Shown here: in pieces, positions 24,573 through 34,657 of the stretch
Position numbering within the stretch: position 1 is the first letter of the stretch
How the letters are laid out: every line of letters starts with the position of its first letter
Assembly (NCBI GenBank): GCA_027023805.1
Contig: JALVUF010000007.1
Coordinates: 1-51,613 of the forward strand
DNA: 51,613 bases
Origin: Helicobacteraceae bacterium
Lineage (GTDB): Bacteria; Campylobacterota; Campylobacteria; Campylobacterales; Sulfurimonadaceae
Direction: 5' to 3'
The notes under the pieces: model-generated
Told to the model about the DNA's origin: nothing
The model's input: the letters and a program-made list of their open reading frames with translations, nothing else
Database searches by the model: none
Made by a program: the position numbers and the translations under genes

Positions 24573-25454
24573 GTGACTATAAGCGTACCTGCTACAAGCG
24601 CAAATCTAGGTCCCGGATTTGATTCGTTGGGGTTGGCGTTGCAATTAAGAAATCAAGTAGAATTTCATGCATCCCATTTTCTGAGCGTTTCTATAAAAGG
24701 GGAAGGACAGAATAATCCAAGACTTAAAGGCAACAATCTGTTTGTCAGTATTTTTAATGATCATTATACTCGCTTAACCCAGAGTCAGCAAAAGTTTAAA
24801 TTTACATTTTATAATCAAATTCCTATGTCAAGAGGAATGGGAAGTTCATCTGCTGTCATTGTAAGTGCGATTGCATCTGCTCATGAAGCTGCCGGAGTAA
24901 GAGTCTCTAAGCGGAGAATTTTAAATTATGCCTTAGCTTACGAACCGCATCCTGATAACATTACTCCCGCTGTTATGGGTGGCTTTAATGCTGCAACTTT
25001 AGAGAAGAATAAGGTTTTTTCACAAAAAAAACATCTGCCAGATTACCTAAAGGCGATTATTGCGGTGCCAAGTAAGCCAATAAATACCTCAAGATCTCGT
25101 ACACTGCTTCCAAAATCTTACTCAAAAGAAAATGCTATTTACAATCTTTCTCATACCGCCTTAACTGTAGCAGCATTTTTTAATGAAGACTGGGAGATGC
25201 TAAGATTGGCAACCCAAGATAGATTTCATCAAAAGGTACGTATGAAAATGCTTCCTGAACTTTTTTTGGTTCAAAAAACCGCTCTTGAAAATGGAGCATT
25301 AATGAGTACGCTCTCAGGAAGCGGTTCATCATTTTTTTCTATGGTTTATGATGAAGATGCATCATCGTTGGTAAATAAGCTTAAGCAAAAATTTACAGAC
25401 ATGGATATAAAATGTTTGAATTTTGATAACGCAGGCTTAATGATAGAGCGGTAG
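24573..25454 (+). CDS. thrB: Homoserine kinase
   Basis: The 293-residue GHMP-family kinase starts at GTG 24573 with AAGGAT 7 nt upstream. It shows [16 protein letters not shown] (about 4-19), the ATP-binding [13 protein letters not shown] (about 85-97) and [12 protein letters not shown] (about 127-138). It phosphorylates homoserine in threonine synthesis. The C-terminal [12 protein letters not shown] motif of the family is present. It sits between the tsaB-like gene (8 bp) and ylxR (25 bp), a Campylobacterota-type order. Confidence 0.95.
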   Translation: MTISVPATSANLGPGFDSLGLALQLRNQVEFHASHFLSVSIKGEGQNNPRLKGNNLFVSIFNDHYTRLTQSQQKFKFTFYNQIPMSRGMGSSSAVIVSAIASAHEAAGVRVSKRRILNYALAYEPHPDNITPAVMGGFNAATLEKNKVFSQKKHLPDYLKAIIAVPSKPINTSRSRTLLPKSYSKENAIYNLSHTALTVAAFFNEDWEMLRLATQDRFHQKVRMKMLPELFLVQKTALENGALMSTLSGSGSSFFSMVYDEDASSLVNKLKQKFTDMDIKCLNFDNAGLMIER

Positions 25455-25479
25455 TAAAATACAGTAATATTTGGATATA

Positions 25480-25743
25480 ATGCCGTCAATGAACAAAAAA
25501 CCAGTTAGAATGTGCATTGCATGCAGAGGAAGATTTTCATCAGATGTATTATTAAGATTGCAATGCAAAGACGGTCTATTGGGTGAATTTACAAAATTTG
25601 GTAGAAGTTTTTATGTTTGCTTCGATTGTCTAAAAAATGAAAAAAAATATACCAAATCACTTATGCGTCAATGCAGAAGTGCAGATGCAACATATTTGTC
25701 TAATCAATTAAAGGAGATTGCAGCTCATAATGGAAAAAGTTAG
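25480..25743 (+). CDS. ylxR: YlxR (DUF448) RNA-binding protein
   Basis: The protein of about 87 residues contains the YlxR signature [10 protein letters not shown] and a second pair of cysteines (YVCFDCLKN). YlxR proteins are found beside infB or nusA in most bacteria and bind RNA or nucleoid components. The start is ambiguous: ATG at 25480 has a weak GGAT 4 nt away, and ATG at 25489 (MNKKPVRMC) is the alternative; I chose the first. It overlaps infB by 14 bp. Confidence 0.9.
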   Translation: MPSMNKKPVRMCIACRGRFSSDVLLRLQCKDGLLGEFTKFGRSFYVCFDCLKNEKKYTKSLMRQCRSADATYLSNQLKEIAAHNGKS

Positions 25744-28354
25744 AGTACACGAAATAGCAAAAGAATTAGGAGTAACTTCTAAAGAGGTTGTTAAAAAAGC
25801 TTTAGATATGGGTGTGGAATTAAAAACCGCATCTAGTACAGTATCTATGGAAGAAGCAGAAAAAATAGTTAATTATATGATGAATGGTTTAGCTGAGAAT
25901 ATAAGTGCACCCGCACAGCCAAAAAATATTATAAAAAAACAGCCCTCAGCAGTTGAAAAAGAGCCTGTATCTGAAAAAACAGTTGAAACAATAAAAGAGC
26001 CTGTATCTGAAACAACAGTTGAAAAAACAAATGCTCAGCAAGCAGAGGCAAAAGTTCCTGCCGAGGATGAATCAAAGATGCAAAAATCACTTAAAAAGCC
26101 TTCTGTTTTAGATAAGATTACTGTAAGCAAGGTCTCTGCCGCTAAAGTATCAGGCTTAAAAATAGTCAAAAAAAGAAAAGCTAAACCAGAAAACCAAGAT
26201 GTTGTGATCAAAAGAAGTGACAATCTTAGAAAAGTGTCTAGTTATGGTAAAATGAGTGCAGAAGCACTTGCGGAGCTACATGCAAGAAAGAAAAAACAAA
26301 AAGCCGCAAGCTCCACACACAATAAAAAACACTCACAAGGGGATAAGCTTGATATATTTGGAGCGTCGCTTAGTGAAGTTTCTATGGACTATTCAAGTGA
26401 TGAAGTAGTGCTTGTAGATTTAAATATTTCACAAGATATGCAAGTTAAAGAGGAGCCTAGAAAGCCTTCTGCTCCAAAACCTATTGGAAGAAACTCCGGT
26501 AAAAAACAATCAGGTAGAAAAAGACAACGAAAAGTAGCACGAGATAAACGCAAAAAATATATTAAAGATAAGACGTCTGATGGACCTGTTACGCATGTTG
26601 AGATTCCTGAAGATATACGCGTATATGAATTTGCAGAAAAGCTCCATCGTCCTATTGCAGATATAATCAAAACACTTTTTGATTTGGGTCTTATGATGAC
26701 AAAAAATGATTTTTTGAGTAAAGACGAGATAGAGATATTAGCAGAAGAGTTTGATGTCCAGGTCAGCACAGTAGATTTAAAAGATGCTTTTAATTATGAA
26801 GATGACTATGCGGAAACAATTCTTGAAGAGGAAGATGATTCTACACAGCGACCGCCTGTTATAACCATTATGGGGCATGTAGATCATGGAAAAACATCTC
26901 TTTTAGATGCGATACGTAATGCAAAAGTAGCAAACAGCGAAGCCGGTGGCATAACACAGCATATAGGTGCGTACATGGTCGAACAAAATGGTAAACCGAT
27001 TACATTTTTGGATACTCCGGGTCATGCAGCGTTTAGTTCGATGCGTAAAAGAGGGGCAAACATTACGGATATAATAGTTATTGTCGTAGCTGCTGATGAT
27101 GGAGTAAAACCACAAACAATAGAGGCTATTGAGATAGCTAAAGAATCAGGCGCACCTATTATTGTCGCATTAAATAAAATGGATAAAGAAAATGCAAATC
27201 CAGATTTGGTAAAAGGTCAAATGGCAGAACATGGCATTAACCCAACCGACTGGGGAGGAGACACTGAGTTTATTGCCGTATCTGCAAAAACAGGAGCAGG
27301 CATTGATGATCTTTTAGAAAATATTTTACTTACTTCTGAATTATTGGAGTTAACAGCTAACGAAAACGTAGAAGCTAAAGCAGTGGTTGTAGAGAGTTCA
27401 CTTGAAAAAGGGCGCGGGGCAGTGGCTACCGTGATTGTTCAAAATGGAACACTTAAAGTGGGTGATTATGTTGTGTGCGGTCAATCATACGGAAGAGTGA
27501 AAGCTATGATTGATGATAACAAAAACAATATTAAGGAATTAAAACCAAGCCATACGGCTATTGTCGTAGGATTAAATGAAGTTCCAGCAGCCGGTGAAAC
27601 CATGGTAGTTATGGATTCAGATAAACAAGCACGTGAATATGCTCAAAAACGGTATGAATATGAGAGACGAAAAGAACTCTCAAGAAGCAATAAAACAACG
27701 CTTGATGAATTAACATCATTGATTGCAGAGGGTAAGCTAAAAACATTAAACCTTGTTTTAAAGACGGATGTTCACGGTTCACTTGAAGCTATCAGAAGTA
27801 CACTATTGCAGTTGCGAAATGATGAAGTGAAAGTAAATATTATATCAAGCGGAGTAGGCGGTATTACAGAAAATGATGTTGAGCTAGTTACAAATAGCCA
27901 AAATAGTATGCTTGTCGGGTTTAATGTTCGCCCTACAGGAGCTGTAAAAGCTGCAGCTAAGCAAAAAGGCGTTGAGATTAAAACATATTCTGTAATTTAT
28001 CAACTTATTGATGATATTACGGGTATGCTCACAGGCATGATGAGCCCTAAGTATTTAGAAAAAAATACAGGTCAAGCAGAAGTTCGCGAGACTTTTAAAA
28101 TACCAAAAGGCGGTATGGTTGCAGGTTGTGTTGTTGTTGACGGCAAGCTTATACGAGGCGGTCTTGTGAGAGTGATACGTGAGGGTGTGGTTACTTTTGA
28201 GGGAGAGCTGACATCACTGAAAAGATTTCAAGATGATGTTGCTGAAGTTGGTAACGGTTATGAATGCGGTGTTGTAATTAAAGGATACGATGACGTGGTT
28301 GTTGGCGATGTTATTGAAACATTTACTAAAATTGAGGAGAGGATTTCTCTTTGA
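25730..28354 (+). CDS. infB: Translation initiation factor IF-2
   Basis: The ATG at 25730 ([15 protein letters not shown]) gives 874 residues with the usual IF2 layout: an N-terminal IF2_N module (1-50), a long charged Lys/Glu-rich linker, and a second IF2_N near 295-345. The GTPase domain follows, with G1 GHVDHGKT at about 382-389, G3 DTPGHAAF, G4 NKMD and G5 SAK. Beta-barrel domain II and the fMet-tRNA-binding C-terminal domain complete it. IF2 places initiator tRNA on the 30S subunit. AAGGAG lies 13 nt upstream, somewhat far. The gene overlaps ylxR by 14 bp and its TGA overlaps the rbfA TTG by 4 bp. Confidence 0.97.
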   Translation: MEKVRVHEIAKELGVTSKEVVKKALDMGVELKTASSTVSMEEAEKIVNYMMNGLAENISAPAQPKNIIKKQPSAVEKEPVSEKTVETIKEPVSETTVEKTNAQQAEAKVPAEDESKMQKSLKKPSVLDKITVSKVSAAKVSGLKIVKKRKAKPENQDVVIKRSDNLRKVSSYGKMSAEALAELHARKKKQKAASSTHNKKHSQGDKLDIFGASLSEVSMDYSSDEVVLVDLNISQDMQVKEEPRKPSAPKPIGRNSGKKQSGRKRQRKVARDKRKKYIKDKTSDGPVTHVEIPEDIRVYEFAEKLHRPIADIIKTLFDLGLMMTKNDFLSKDEIEILAEEFDVQVSTVDLKDAFNYEDDYAETILEEEDDSTQRPPVITIMGHVDHGKTSLLDAIRNAKVANSEAGGITQHIGAYMVEQNGKPITFLDTPGHAAFSSMRKRGANITDIIVIVVAADDGVKPQTIEAIEIAKESGAPIIVALNKMDKENANPDLVKGQMAEHGINPTDWGGDTEFIAVSAKTGAGIDDLLENILLTSELLELTANENVEAKAVVVESSLEKGRGAVATVIVQNGTLKVGDYVVCGQSYGRVKAMIDDNKNNIKELKPSHTAIVVGLNEVPAAGETMVVMDSDKQAREYAQKRYEYERRKELSRSNKTTLDELTSLIAEGKLKTLNLVLKTDVHGSLEAIRSTLLQLRNDEVKVNIISSGVGGITENDVELVTNSQNSMLVGFNVRPTGAVKAAAKQKGVEIKTYSVIYQLIDDITGMLTGMMSPKYLEKNTGQAEVRETFKIPKGGMVAGCVVVDGKLIRGGLVRVIREGVVTFEGELTSLKRFQDDVAEVGNGYECGVVIKGYDDVVVGDVIETFTKIEERISL

Positions 28355-28716
28355 CGCCTGCCCAGATTAAAGTAAAACGAACAGAATCAATTTTGCAAGA
28401 GCTTATCCCCGAGGCTCTAAGCTCTTTAAATGATAGTAGAATGCATGTCTTAGATATTCTTGATGTGAAGTGTTCACGTGGCAGAAGTGATGCAAAAGTT
28501 TATCTTGATAGTACAAGTCTGCTTGAAGATGAGCAACTGTTTTATACTAAGCAACTTAAAAAAGTTGCACCTATTATAGAAAATTATTGTATGAAAGATC
28601 AAGGCTGGTTCAAGTCTCCAAGATTAACTTTTATATTTGACGAGCAGATACAAAAAGCTCAAAAAATTGACGAACTGTTTAAGCGTATAGAAAAAGAGAG
28701 AAAAAATGAATCTTAA
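28351..28716 (+). CDS. rbfA: Ribosome-binding factor A
   Basis: The 121-residue protein has the KH-like fold pattern of RbfA, including [16 protein letters not shown] at the start and the [17 protein letters not shown] segment. RbfA helps mature the 30S subunit, chiefly helix 1 of 16S rRNA. The start is TTG at 28351, overlapping the infB TGA, with GGAGAGGA 7 nt upstream. It overlaps rimP by 11 bp. There is no ATG or GTG at an alternative position near the start. Confidence 0.93.
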   Translation: MTPAQIKVKRTESILQELIPEALSSLNDSRMHVLDILDVKCSRGRSDAKVYLDSTSLLEDEQLFYTKQLKKVAPIIENYCMKDQGWFKSPRLTFIFDEQIQKAQKIDELFKRIEKERKNES

Positions 28717-29140
28717 AAAAAATATTGAATCTGTTGTTAAATCTCTTGACCTTGTTTTGTATGATGTTGCCTTAGTTCATGAAAATGGTGAAACTATATA
28801 TAGAATCAGTGTCCAGGAACCTGATAAAAAGGGCGCAAGTTTAGATAGATGTGTTGAACTAACTCATCTGATCTCTCCTTTACTGGACGTAACGCCTCCA
28901 ACATCGGGAGAATACAGGCTTGAAGTCGGTACCCCCGGTCTTGAGAGAAAGTTGTCTTCTTTGCATCATTTTTTAAATTCTGTAGGTGAGCTTGTTAAAA
29001 TAACAACTACAGATAAAGAGAAAATTGAAGGTTTGCTAAAAGAGGTAAAAGAGAAGGAGCTTTATATTGAAACAGATGTGGACAACAAAGTCGTAGCTAT
29101 CGGCGATATCATAAAGGCACGAACCTATATAAAATGGTAA
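28706..29140 (+). CDS. rimP: Ribosome maturation factor RimP
   Basis: The 144-residue protein has the RimP pattern: an N-domain with VKSLDLVLYDVALVHENG and LTHLISPLLD, then the conserved YRLEVGTPGLERKL segment and a C-terminal Sm-like barrel. RimP is needed for 30S maturation. In many bacteria it heads the rimP-nusA-infB operon; here it follows rbfA and nusA is absent, a known type of rearrangement in this phylum. It overlaps ribD by 7 bp. Confidence 0.94.
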   Translation: MNLKKNIESVVKSLDLVLYDVALVHENGETIYRISVQEPDKKGASLDRCVELTHLISPLLDVTPPTSGEYRLEVGTPGLERKLSSLHHFLNSVGELVKITTTDKEKIEGLLKEVKEKELYIETDVDNKVVAIGDIIKARTYIKW

Positions 29141-30147
29141 TTGATGATACTTTTTTTATGGAACTTGCCATTAAAGAAGCATGGAAGTTCCAACTCCTTA
29201 CTTACCCCAATCCCGCTGTTGGATGTTGCATAGTAGATCATAATGGCTCTCTTTTAGCTTTAAGAGCACATGAAAAAGCAGGTTGCGCGCATGCAGAAGT
29301 TTTAGCACTTCAAGATGCATATGTTAAGCTGACAAACGATACATCCATCTTATCTTGTTCTTCATCGCATGATATTCATCAATTTTTATTAGATAATCAT
29401 AATAATATATTTTCCAAGTGTACACTTTATGTAACGCTGGAGCCGTGTGCGCATGTAGGTAAAACACCTTCGTGTGCACTTTTAATTTGTCATCTTCATA
29501 TAAGGCGCATTATTATTGGAGCTAAAGATGAGACAAAAGCGGCAAAAGGCGGGATAAGGCTTTTGCAAGATAGCAATATCACAACCAATATATCATCATT
29601 AAGGCAAGAAGCTGATGATCTGTTGTTTCCTTTTAATGCATGGCAGAAAAAGAGTCTTGTTTTTTTTAAACTTGCTCAACGATTAAACGGCAGTATTGAC
29701 GGTGGAATTATTAGTTCACGACAATCAAGAAAACTAGTGCATGCTTTAAGAGATGTTTGTGATTTGCTGGTGATAGGCGGAAATACCGTAAGACAGGATA
29801 GGCCGACATTAGACGCGAGAATGGTAGGCGGTGGCGCTCCTGATGTTTTAATTGTATCAAGGAGTAAAGATTTTGACCATAATATACCATTGTTTAATGT
29901 ACCAAATAGAAAGGTGATGATTGAAGATAACTTTGAATTAATAAAAAATTATCGTTTAGTTATGATAGAGGGCGGAACATCGATGTTTGAGATTAGTAAG
30001 CCTTATGTAGATTGCTATTTATCATTTGTCGCTCCTGCGTGTGATGTGGGCGTAGGATACGGAGCAACTAAAATAAATTTTAGATTTTTACATGTAAGCA
30101 AATATTTTGATGATATATTGATTTGGATGAAACAAGATAAAGGATAG
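29134..30147 (+). CDS. ribD: Bifunctional pyrimidine deaminase/reductase RibD
   Basis: The 337-residue protein has an N-terminal deaminase domain with the zinc site HAEVLAL (about 49-55) and TLEPCAHVGKTPSC (about 99-112), and a C-terminal reductase domain (about 170-337) with the GGNTVRQDRPTLDAR motif. It carries out two successive steps of riboflavin synthesis. It is slightly shorter than E. coli RibD (367). The gap between HAEVLAL and the CAHVGKTPSC motif holds an extra loop. It starts in the end of rimP (7-bp overlap) and ends 3 bp before ubiE. Confidence 0.93.
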   Translation: MVIDDTFFMELAIKEAWKFQLLTYPNPAVGCCIVDHNGSLLALRAHEKAGCAHAEVLALQDAYVKLTNDTSILSCSSSHDIHQFLLDNHNNIFSKCTLYVTLEPCAHVGKTPSCALLICHLHIRRIIIGAKDETKAAKGGIRLLQDSNITTNISSLRQEADDLLFPFNAWQKKSLVFFKLAQRLNGSIDGGIISSRQSRKLVHALRDVCDLLVIGGNTVRQDRPTLDARMVGGGAPDVLIVSRSKDFDHNIPLFNVPNRKVMIEDNFELIKNYRLVMIEGGTSMFEISKPYVDCYLSFVAPACDVGVGYGATKINFRFLHVSKYFDDILIWMKQDKG

Positions 30148-30150
30148 AGT

Positions 30151-30861
30151 GTGCAAAAGCAAGACAAAATAGTTTCGATGTTTGATAATATTGCTCCGAC
30201 ATATGATAAGGCAAACCGTATTATGAGTATGGGTGTAGATAAAAGCTGGCGAAAAAAAGCTTGTAACCTTGCTTTTAAATATAGCAAAAAGCACCATTAT
30301 AACAAAATCGTGGACGTGGCATGCGGTACAGGCGACATGATGGACTATTGGCAAAAACAGGCAGACTCTTTAGATATAGAAATAGATCATATAATAGGTG
30401 TTGATCCATCTGTAGGCATGCTAGGCGTTGCTAAAGAGAAGTTTCCTTATTTTTCATATCATACTGCCCAAGCAACAGAAATTCCCATAGATGACAGCAG
30501 TTGCGATATACTCAGTATTACTTACGGGATTAGAAATGTCGTGCATAGAAAAGAGGCGCTTGTTGAGTTTAACAGAGTATTGAAACCTAATGGGCTTGTT
30601 GTTATTTTAGAATTTATGAAAAATGAGAAAACCTCATTGTTTGGCAATATTCGAGATATATATATGCATAAAGTTCTTCCAAAAATCGGGGGTTTTATCT
30701 CCAAAAATCTGGAAGCATATGAATATCTTCCAAATTCTATAGAAGGGTTTTCAACGGTTTCAAATATGCAAAATGAACTAAAAGATGCAGGGTTTGACAT
30801 TATATATACAAAAAGTTTTTCAATGGATATTTCAACACTTATAATTGCCAGAAAAAGATAA
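30151..30861 (+). CDS. ubiE: UbiE/MenG demethylmenaquinone methyltransferase
   Basis: The 236-residue SAM-dependent methyltransferase has the UbiE signatures YDKANRIMSMGVDKSWRK (about 14-31), a SAM-binding VDVACGTGDM (about 53-62) and GIRNVVHRKEAL (about 130-141). It adds the ring methyl group to demethylmenaquinone. In this phylum menaquinone is the usual quinone, so a MenG role is more likely than ubiquinone synthesis. The start is GTG at 30151, and the gene ends 2 bp before xseA. Confidence 0.93.
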   Translation: MQKQDKIVSMFDNIAPTYDKANRIMSMGVDKSWRKKACNLAFKYSKKHHYNKIVDVACGTGDMMDYWQKQADSLDIEIDHIIGVDPSVGMLGVAKEKFPYFSYHTAQATEIPIDDSSCDILSITYGIRNVVHRKEALVEFNRVLKPNGLVVILEFMKNEKTSLFGNIRDIYMHKVLPKIGGFISKNLEAYEYLPNSIEGFSTVSNMQNELKDAGFDIIYTKSFSMDISTLIIARKR

Positions 30862-30863
30862 AC

Positions 30864-32117
30864 ATGCATACTTTAAGCGTATCATCATTAAATGAACAGA
30901 TTAAAACTCTTATAGAGAGCAGTTTTGTTAAGATTTTAGTTGAAGGGGAGCTTTCAAGAATTACATTTCATAACAGCGGACATATATATTTTACGCTAAA
31001 AGACAACTCATCTGCTATTAGATGTGTGATGTTTAGGGGAAATGCAGTTAAGTTGAAGTTCAAGCTAAAAGAGGGTCTTAAAGTTTTAATCGATGGTGCT
31101 ATTAGCGTTTATAAGCCAAGAGGCGAGTATCAGATCAATTGTTTTATGATAGAGCCTGCAGGTCATGGGGCGCTGGCTTTGGCATATGAGCAGTTAAAAG
31201 AAAAACTCTCTTTAAAAGGATATTTTGATCCAACAACAAAAAAAGTCATTGCAAAATTTCCAAAACACATAGCCTTGGTAACCTCTGCGACAGGTGCGGC
31301 ACTTCAAGATATGTTGCGCGTGGCGCAAAAGAGATATAGGCTTGTAGAGATTGATATTTATGATGTTTTAGTGCAAGGTGAGAGTAGTGCGCCTTTGATA
31401 GCCAACGCCATTAAACTAAGTGATACAAAAGGGTATGATACTATTGTAATCAGTCGCGGTGGCGGTAGTATAGAGGATTTATGGGCATTTAATGAAGAGA
31501 TTGTGGCAGATGCTATATTTAACGCAAAAACACCTATTGTCTCAGCCGTAGGACATGAGATAGATTGGTTAATATCTGACTTTGTGGCAGATGTAAGAGC
31601 ACCTACTCCTAGTGCCGCTATGGAGATGATATTGCCGGAGTGTAATGAGCTTTATCAAACTATAGACGCGCTTATGCAACAATATAACAGTGCAATATCG
31701 ACCGTTTTAACTAAACAAAAAACCGAGCTTGCTCATCTGTTTAATCTATATAGCAAAAATTCACTGCAACAGCGATTAATACATAAAAAAGATGAGATAA
31801 TGCAATTGCGGTCAAGGTTTTTAGCTGAGATACTATTTAAGCTTGAACAGTTTAAACAACATCTCAGTCCATGGCAAAGTAGATATGATCATCAAATGCG
31901 TATGATTATCGATAATAAACGCACAAAGATAAACTCTTTGTTTGAAAATTTTCAAGCCAATAACCCGTCTAAAAAAATCATACGCGGCTTTGCTCAAGTT
32001 AGTAAAGAGGGTAAAGTTATAAATATTGATGCTTTGAGTGTAGGGGAGGAGTTTGATTTAATGAATAAAAAGACAGTGGTGCATTCAAAAGTATTGGAAA
32101 CCAAAGACTTAGATTAA
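30864..32117 (+). CDS. xseA: Exodeoxyribonuclease VII large subunit
   Basis: The 417-residue protein has an N-terminal OB-fold (about 1-100) with SRITFHNSGHIYFTLKD, and a catalytic region with ALVTSATGAALQDMLR (about 133-148), RGGGSIEDLWAFNEE (about 194-208) and SAVGHEIDW (about 223-231). A long coiled-coil C-terminus follows. It degrades single-stranded DNA and pairs with XseB, which is not encoded in the window. It ends the long plus-strand run that starts with nadA. Confidence 0.95.
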   Translation: MHTLSVSSLNEQIKTLIESSFVKILVEGELSRITFHNSGHIYFTLKDNSSAIRCVMFRGNAVKLKFKLKEGLKVLIDGAISVYKPRGEYQINCFMIEPAGHGALALAYEQLKEKLSLKGYFDPTTKKVIAKFPKHIALVTSATGAALQDMLRVAQKRYRLVEIDIYDVLVQGESSAPLIANAIKLSDTKGYDTIVISRGGGSIEDLWAFNEEIVADAIFNAKTPIVSAVGHEIDWLISDFVADVRAPTPSAAMEMILPECNELYQTIDALMQQYNSAISTVLTKQKTELAHLFNLYSKNSLQQRLIHKKDEIMQLRSRFLAEILFKLEQFKQHLSPWQSRYDHQMRMIIDNKRTKINSLFENFQANNPSKKIIRGFAQVSKEGKVINIDALSVGEEFDLMNKKTVVHSKVLETKDLD

Positions 32118-32162
32118 CTTTGTTTATTTTTTCTTGAGATGCTAAAATAGAATCATCAACTT

Positions 32163-32822
32163 TTATAATATTTCAAATAAATCTGTATAATCATATTTTG
32201 CAAAATCTAAATATATTTTACCGTTTTGCTGTATAATCCGTATATCTTGGTTTGCAGCTTGGATAAACCTTTTTTTAATCCTCTTTTTTTGAGGCGAGGT
32301 AAGATCAATAGATTTTAGATATTCTTTAAGTTCTATTAGTGCTGATGGATTTTGTAGGGAAACATTAATTATATCTTCTTCATGTCTATCTTGAGACTGG
32401 TTTTGCAAAAACTTTGTGTTTATCAGCTCAAGTATTTGCTTTAGCTGATCATCTTTTGTTGTGTAGAGTTGCTCTATTTTATCTCTTTCGTCACGAAGCA
32501 TCTGCTCTTTGTCTGCAACAAGCCGGTCAATTTTTAATTCTAATTGCTTAATTTTATCTTTTAAAAGTTGATTTTCCTGTTTATATAGCGATAATATAAA
32601 TCTGACAGTTGTTTTTGCCGATTTGTTAACAGCAGGCTGTGGTGTACCGCTGTTATTTTTTAGACTGTTTCTTTGTTCTTTGTCTAGTGAGCTTTTTGTC
32701 ACTATAATATATGTCGTGTCATCTTCAATTATATAATTTAATTGATCCGTTTTTAATTTAAATAAAACAACATCTTTTTGTAATCCGAATGTTTGACAGT
32801 ATTGATCAACAGTAAATCGCAT
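32163..32822 (-). CDS. Coiled-coil protein of unknown function (DUF3972-like)
   Basis: The 219-residue protein is soluble and has no signal peptide. Residues 1-50 look like a small helix-turn-helix-like N-domain (MRFTVDQYCQTFGL...), then a low-complexity linker, a coiled coil at about 80-145, and a basic C-terminal domain with SPQKKRIKKRF. I believe it belongs to DUF3972, a small family conserved in Campylobacterota and often next to xseA/ubiE, but this is from memory. It is convergent with xseA (45-bp gap) and divergent from cmoA. The function is unknown; the basic C-terminus could bind nucleic acid. Confidence 0.75.
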   Translation of the reverse strand: MRFTVDQYCQTFGLQKDVVLFKLKTDQLNYIIEDDTTYIIVTKSSLDKEQRNSLKNNSGTPQPAVNKSAKTTVRFILSLYKQENQLLKDKIKQLELKIDRLVADKEQMLRDERDKIEQLYTTKDDQLKQILELINTKFLQNQSQDRHEEDIINVSLQNPSALIELKEYLKSIDLTSPQKKRIKKRFIQAANQDIRIIQQNGKIYLDFAKYDYTDLFEIL

Positions 32823-32903
32823 AATAGTACTTTTTTGCTGGTTTTTTTTCTTTATGAATTATATCTAAATTAACCTACTGTTTAGCAAAATAGATATAAA
32901 CTA

Positions 32904-33632
32904 ATGTACATGAAAGATAAAATTTTTAAAATACCGATTGAAAAGCAATTTGAATTTGATGAAGGTGTTGCCAGCGTTTTTGATGATATGTTGAGCAGAT
33001 CTATACCGTTTTATCAAGAGGCTCAGGATATCGTTAAATATATTACATGTAAAGCAATATCCGCGTCTAATAAAAATAAAATGATTGTTTATGATCTTGG
33101 GTGTTCTACTGCATCCACTCTTTTAAACATAGAAGCCTCCATAAGGGATGACAAAGCTGTGCTGATTGGCATTGATAACTCTATTGCTATGATAAAGCAG
33201 GCGAAAAATAAAGTAAATGCACTATCATCATCAGTGAGATTGTATTGTGATGATATATTATCGTTTGATTACAAAACGGCAGATGTTTTTTTGAGCAATT
33301 ACACCTTGCAGTTTATTAGACCTCTTGAGCGGGAGCAATTTATATCGAAAATCTTTAATAAGCTTGATTGTGACGGTATATTTTTATTTAGTGAAAAATT
33401 GATCAGCGAGGATAAGAAATTAAATAAACTTTTAATTGATTATTATCATCAGTTTAAAGAAAAAAACGGCTATTCTAAGTATGAAATCATGCAAAAAAGA
33501 GAGGCTTTGGAAAATGTTTTAGTTCCATATAGCGAGGCGGAAAATATCAGCATGTTAAGAAAATGCGGCTTTAGACACTGTGAAGTGCTTTTTAGATGGG
33601 GTAATTTTGCAACTTTTATAGCTTATAAATAG
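32904..33632 (+). CDS. cmoA: Carboxy-S-adenosyl-L-methionine synthase CmoA
   Basis: The 242-residue methyltransferase-fold protein has VASVFDDMLSRSIPFY near the N-terminus, the SAM-site YDLGCSTASTLLNI (about 64-77) and LSNYTLQFI (about 131-139). These are CmoA signatures. CmoA makes carboxy-SAM from SAM and prephenate, the donor used by CmoB to modify U34 of certain tRNAs (cmo5U). Start choice is between ATG 32904 and ATG 32910; neither has a strong ribosome-binding site. No cmoB is in the window. Confidence 0.9.
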   Translation: MYMKDKIFKIPIEKQFEFDEGVASVFDDMLSRSIPFYQEAQDIVKYITCKAISASNKNKMIVYDLGCSTASTLLNIEASIRDDKAVLIGIDNSIAMIKQAKNKVNALSSSVRLYCDDILSFDYKTADVFLSNYTLQFIRPLEREQFISKIFNKLDCDGIFLFSEKLISEDKKLNKLLIDYYHQFKEKNGYSKYEIMQKREALENVLVPYSEAENISMLRKCGFRHCEVLFRWGNFATFIAYK

Positions 33633-33646
33633 TATCTGTTTTTAAA

Positions 33647-33880
33647 TCATCGCCAAACATTTGGCGGTGGCGGCTTTTTTTTGCCAAACTCTTTATAAAA
33701 TTCATCTTTAATATCTTTATAATTTATCATATTTTTATCGCATACTTTATGATAATACCCCCGAGCGTCATAATATTGGGAGCAATCATTATAGTATGTC
33801 GCAGATATACCGCGCCTATTTACACAACCTGTCATGATAAAAGGCAATATTAGCAATATTATAATTGAGAGTCTAGCCAT
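33647..33880 (-). CDS. Small lipoprotein of unknown function
   Basis: The 77-residue protein has a hydrophobic N-terminus with a lipobox ending IMTGC (Cys18), so it is very likely a lipid-anchored envelope protein. The mature part has an NDCSQYYDARGYYHKVCD segment with two cysteines that could form a disulphide, and ends KKPPPPNVWR. I do not recognise the family. The gene is convergent with cmoA (14-bp gap), and a hairpin overlaps its last codons. Confidence 0.75.
   Translation of the reverse strand: MARLSIIILLILPFIMTGCVNRRGISATYYNDCSQYYDARGYYHKVCDKNMINYKDIKDEFYKEFGKKKPPPPNVWR
33651..33682. terminator. Possible terminator hairpin between cmoA and the lipoprotein gene
   Basis: CGCCAAA-CA-TTTGGCG forms a perfect 7-bp stem (33651-33666) 18 bp after the cmoA stop. 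An 8-T run follows at 33675-33682 after an 8-nt GC-rich gap, so it is not a canonical intrinsic terminator. The stem includes the last codons of the convergent lipoprotein gene. Confidence 0.35.
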
Positions 33881-33940
33881 ATGATGCCTTTGAGGTTAAT
33901 TTACATTTAATTTTAGCATAATTTTGTATCATCACAATGC

Positions 33941-34588
33941 TTATCTGGCTTTAAAGCTATCAGAACTCTTACAATAAGGTTGTAAAAAACATTCGCTATC
34001 GCATTTAGGATTTTTAGCCGTACAAATATATCGACCAAAAAGCACCATGGCCTGATGAAAGGCATGAAGGTTATGCTGTAATTTTTTGACCAGAGTGGCT
34101 TCAGTTTGAATAGCAGTTTTATCTTTACTTAATCCAAGTCTATGCGCAACTCTAAAAACATGCGTATCTACCGCCATTAAGTTTGCGCCCATATATTCAA
34201 TCAAAACTACATGGGCGGTTTTTTGTCCTACTCCGGCAAGCGAGATAAGATCTTTTTCATTCAATGGTATTTCACCGTTAAAGACCTCAACGACTCTTTG
34301 CGCCATTTTTATAATATTTTTAGCTTTATTATTAAAAAATGAACAACTTTTCAATATCTCTTTAATATCATCTTGCGAGGCATCGGCTAATGAATAGACA
34401 TCCGGATATTTTTGAAAAAGTTTTGGAGTGATGAGATTTACACGCTTGTCCGTACATTGCGCAGAGAGTGATACTGCAATTACCAGCTCATAGGCATTTC
34501 GATAATTTAGCTCAGTCACGGCATTGTCATAATACTGTAATAATAATCGTGAAATATCTAAAATTTCCTGTTTTGTCGCCATCTTCAT
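33941..34588 (-). CDS. nth: Endonuclease III (DNA glycosylase/AP lyase)
   Basis: ATG 34588 (AAGGA 9 nt upstream) gives a 215-residue enzyme. A TTG 9 bp further upstream is in frame but touches the ribosome-binding site. The helix-hairpin-helix motif LAGVGQKTAHVVL contains the catalytic lysine, and VDTHVFRVAHRL contains the catalytic aspartate. The C-terminal iron-sulphur loop reads C-x6-C-x3-C-x5-C, one residue longer in the middle spacing than the classical C-x6-C-x2-C-x5-C of E. coli Nth. The enzyme removes oxidised pyrimidines from DNA. Divergent from the PPIase gene. Confidence 0.93.
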   Translation of the reverse strand: MKMATKQEILDISRLLLQYYDNAVTELNYRNAYELVIAVSLSAQCTDKRVNLITPKLFQKYPDVYSLADASQDDIKEILKSCSFFNNKAKNIIKMAQRVVEVFNGEIPLNEKDLISLAGVGQKTAHVVLIEYMGANLMAVDTHVFRVAHRLGLSKDKTAIQTEATLVKKLQHNLHAFHQAMVLFGRYICTAKNPKCDSECFLQPYCKSSDSFKAR

Positions 34589-34657
34589 GTTACTCAATCC
34601 TTTTTTGGAAAGTTTTTACAATAATATCCGAAAAAAGTAAAACCTGTTTAATCTTTG

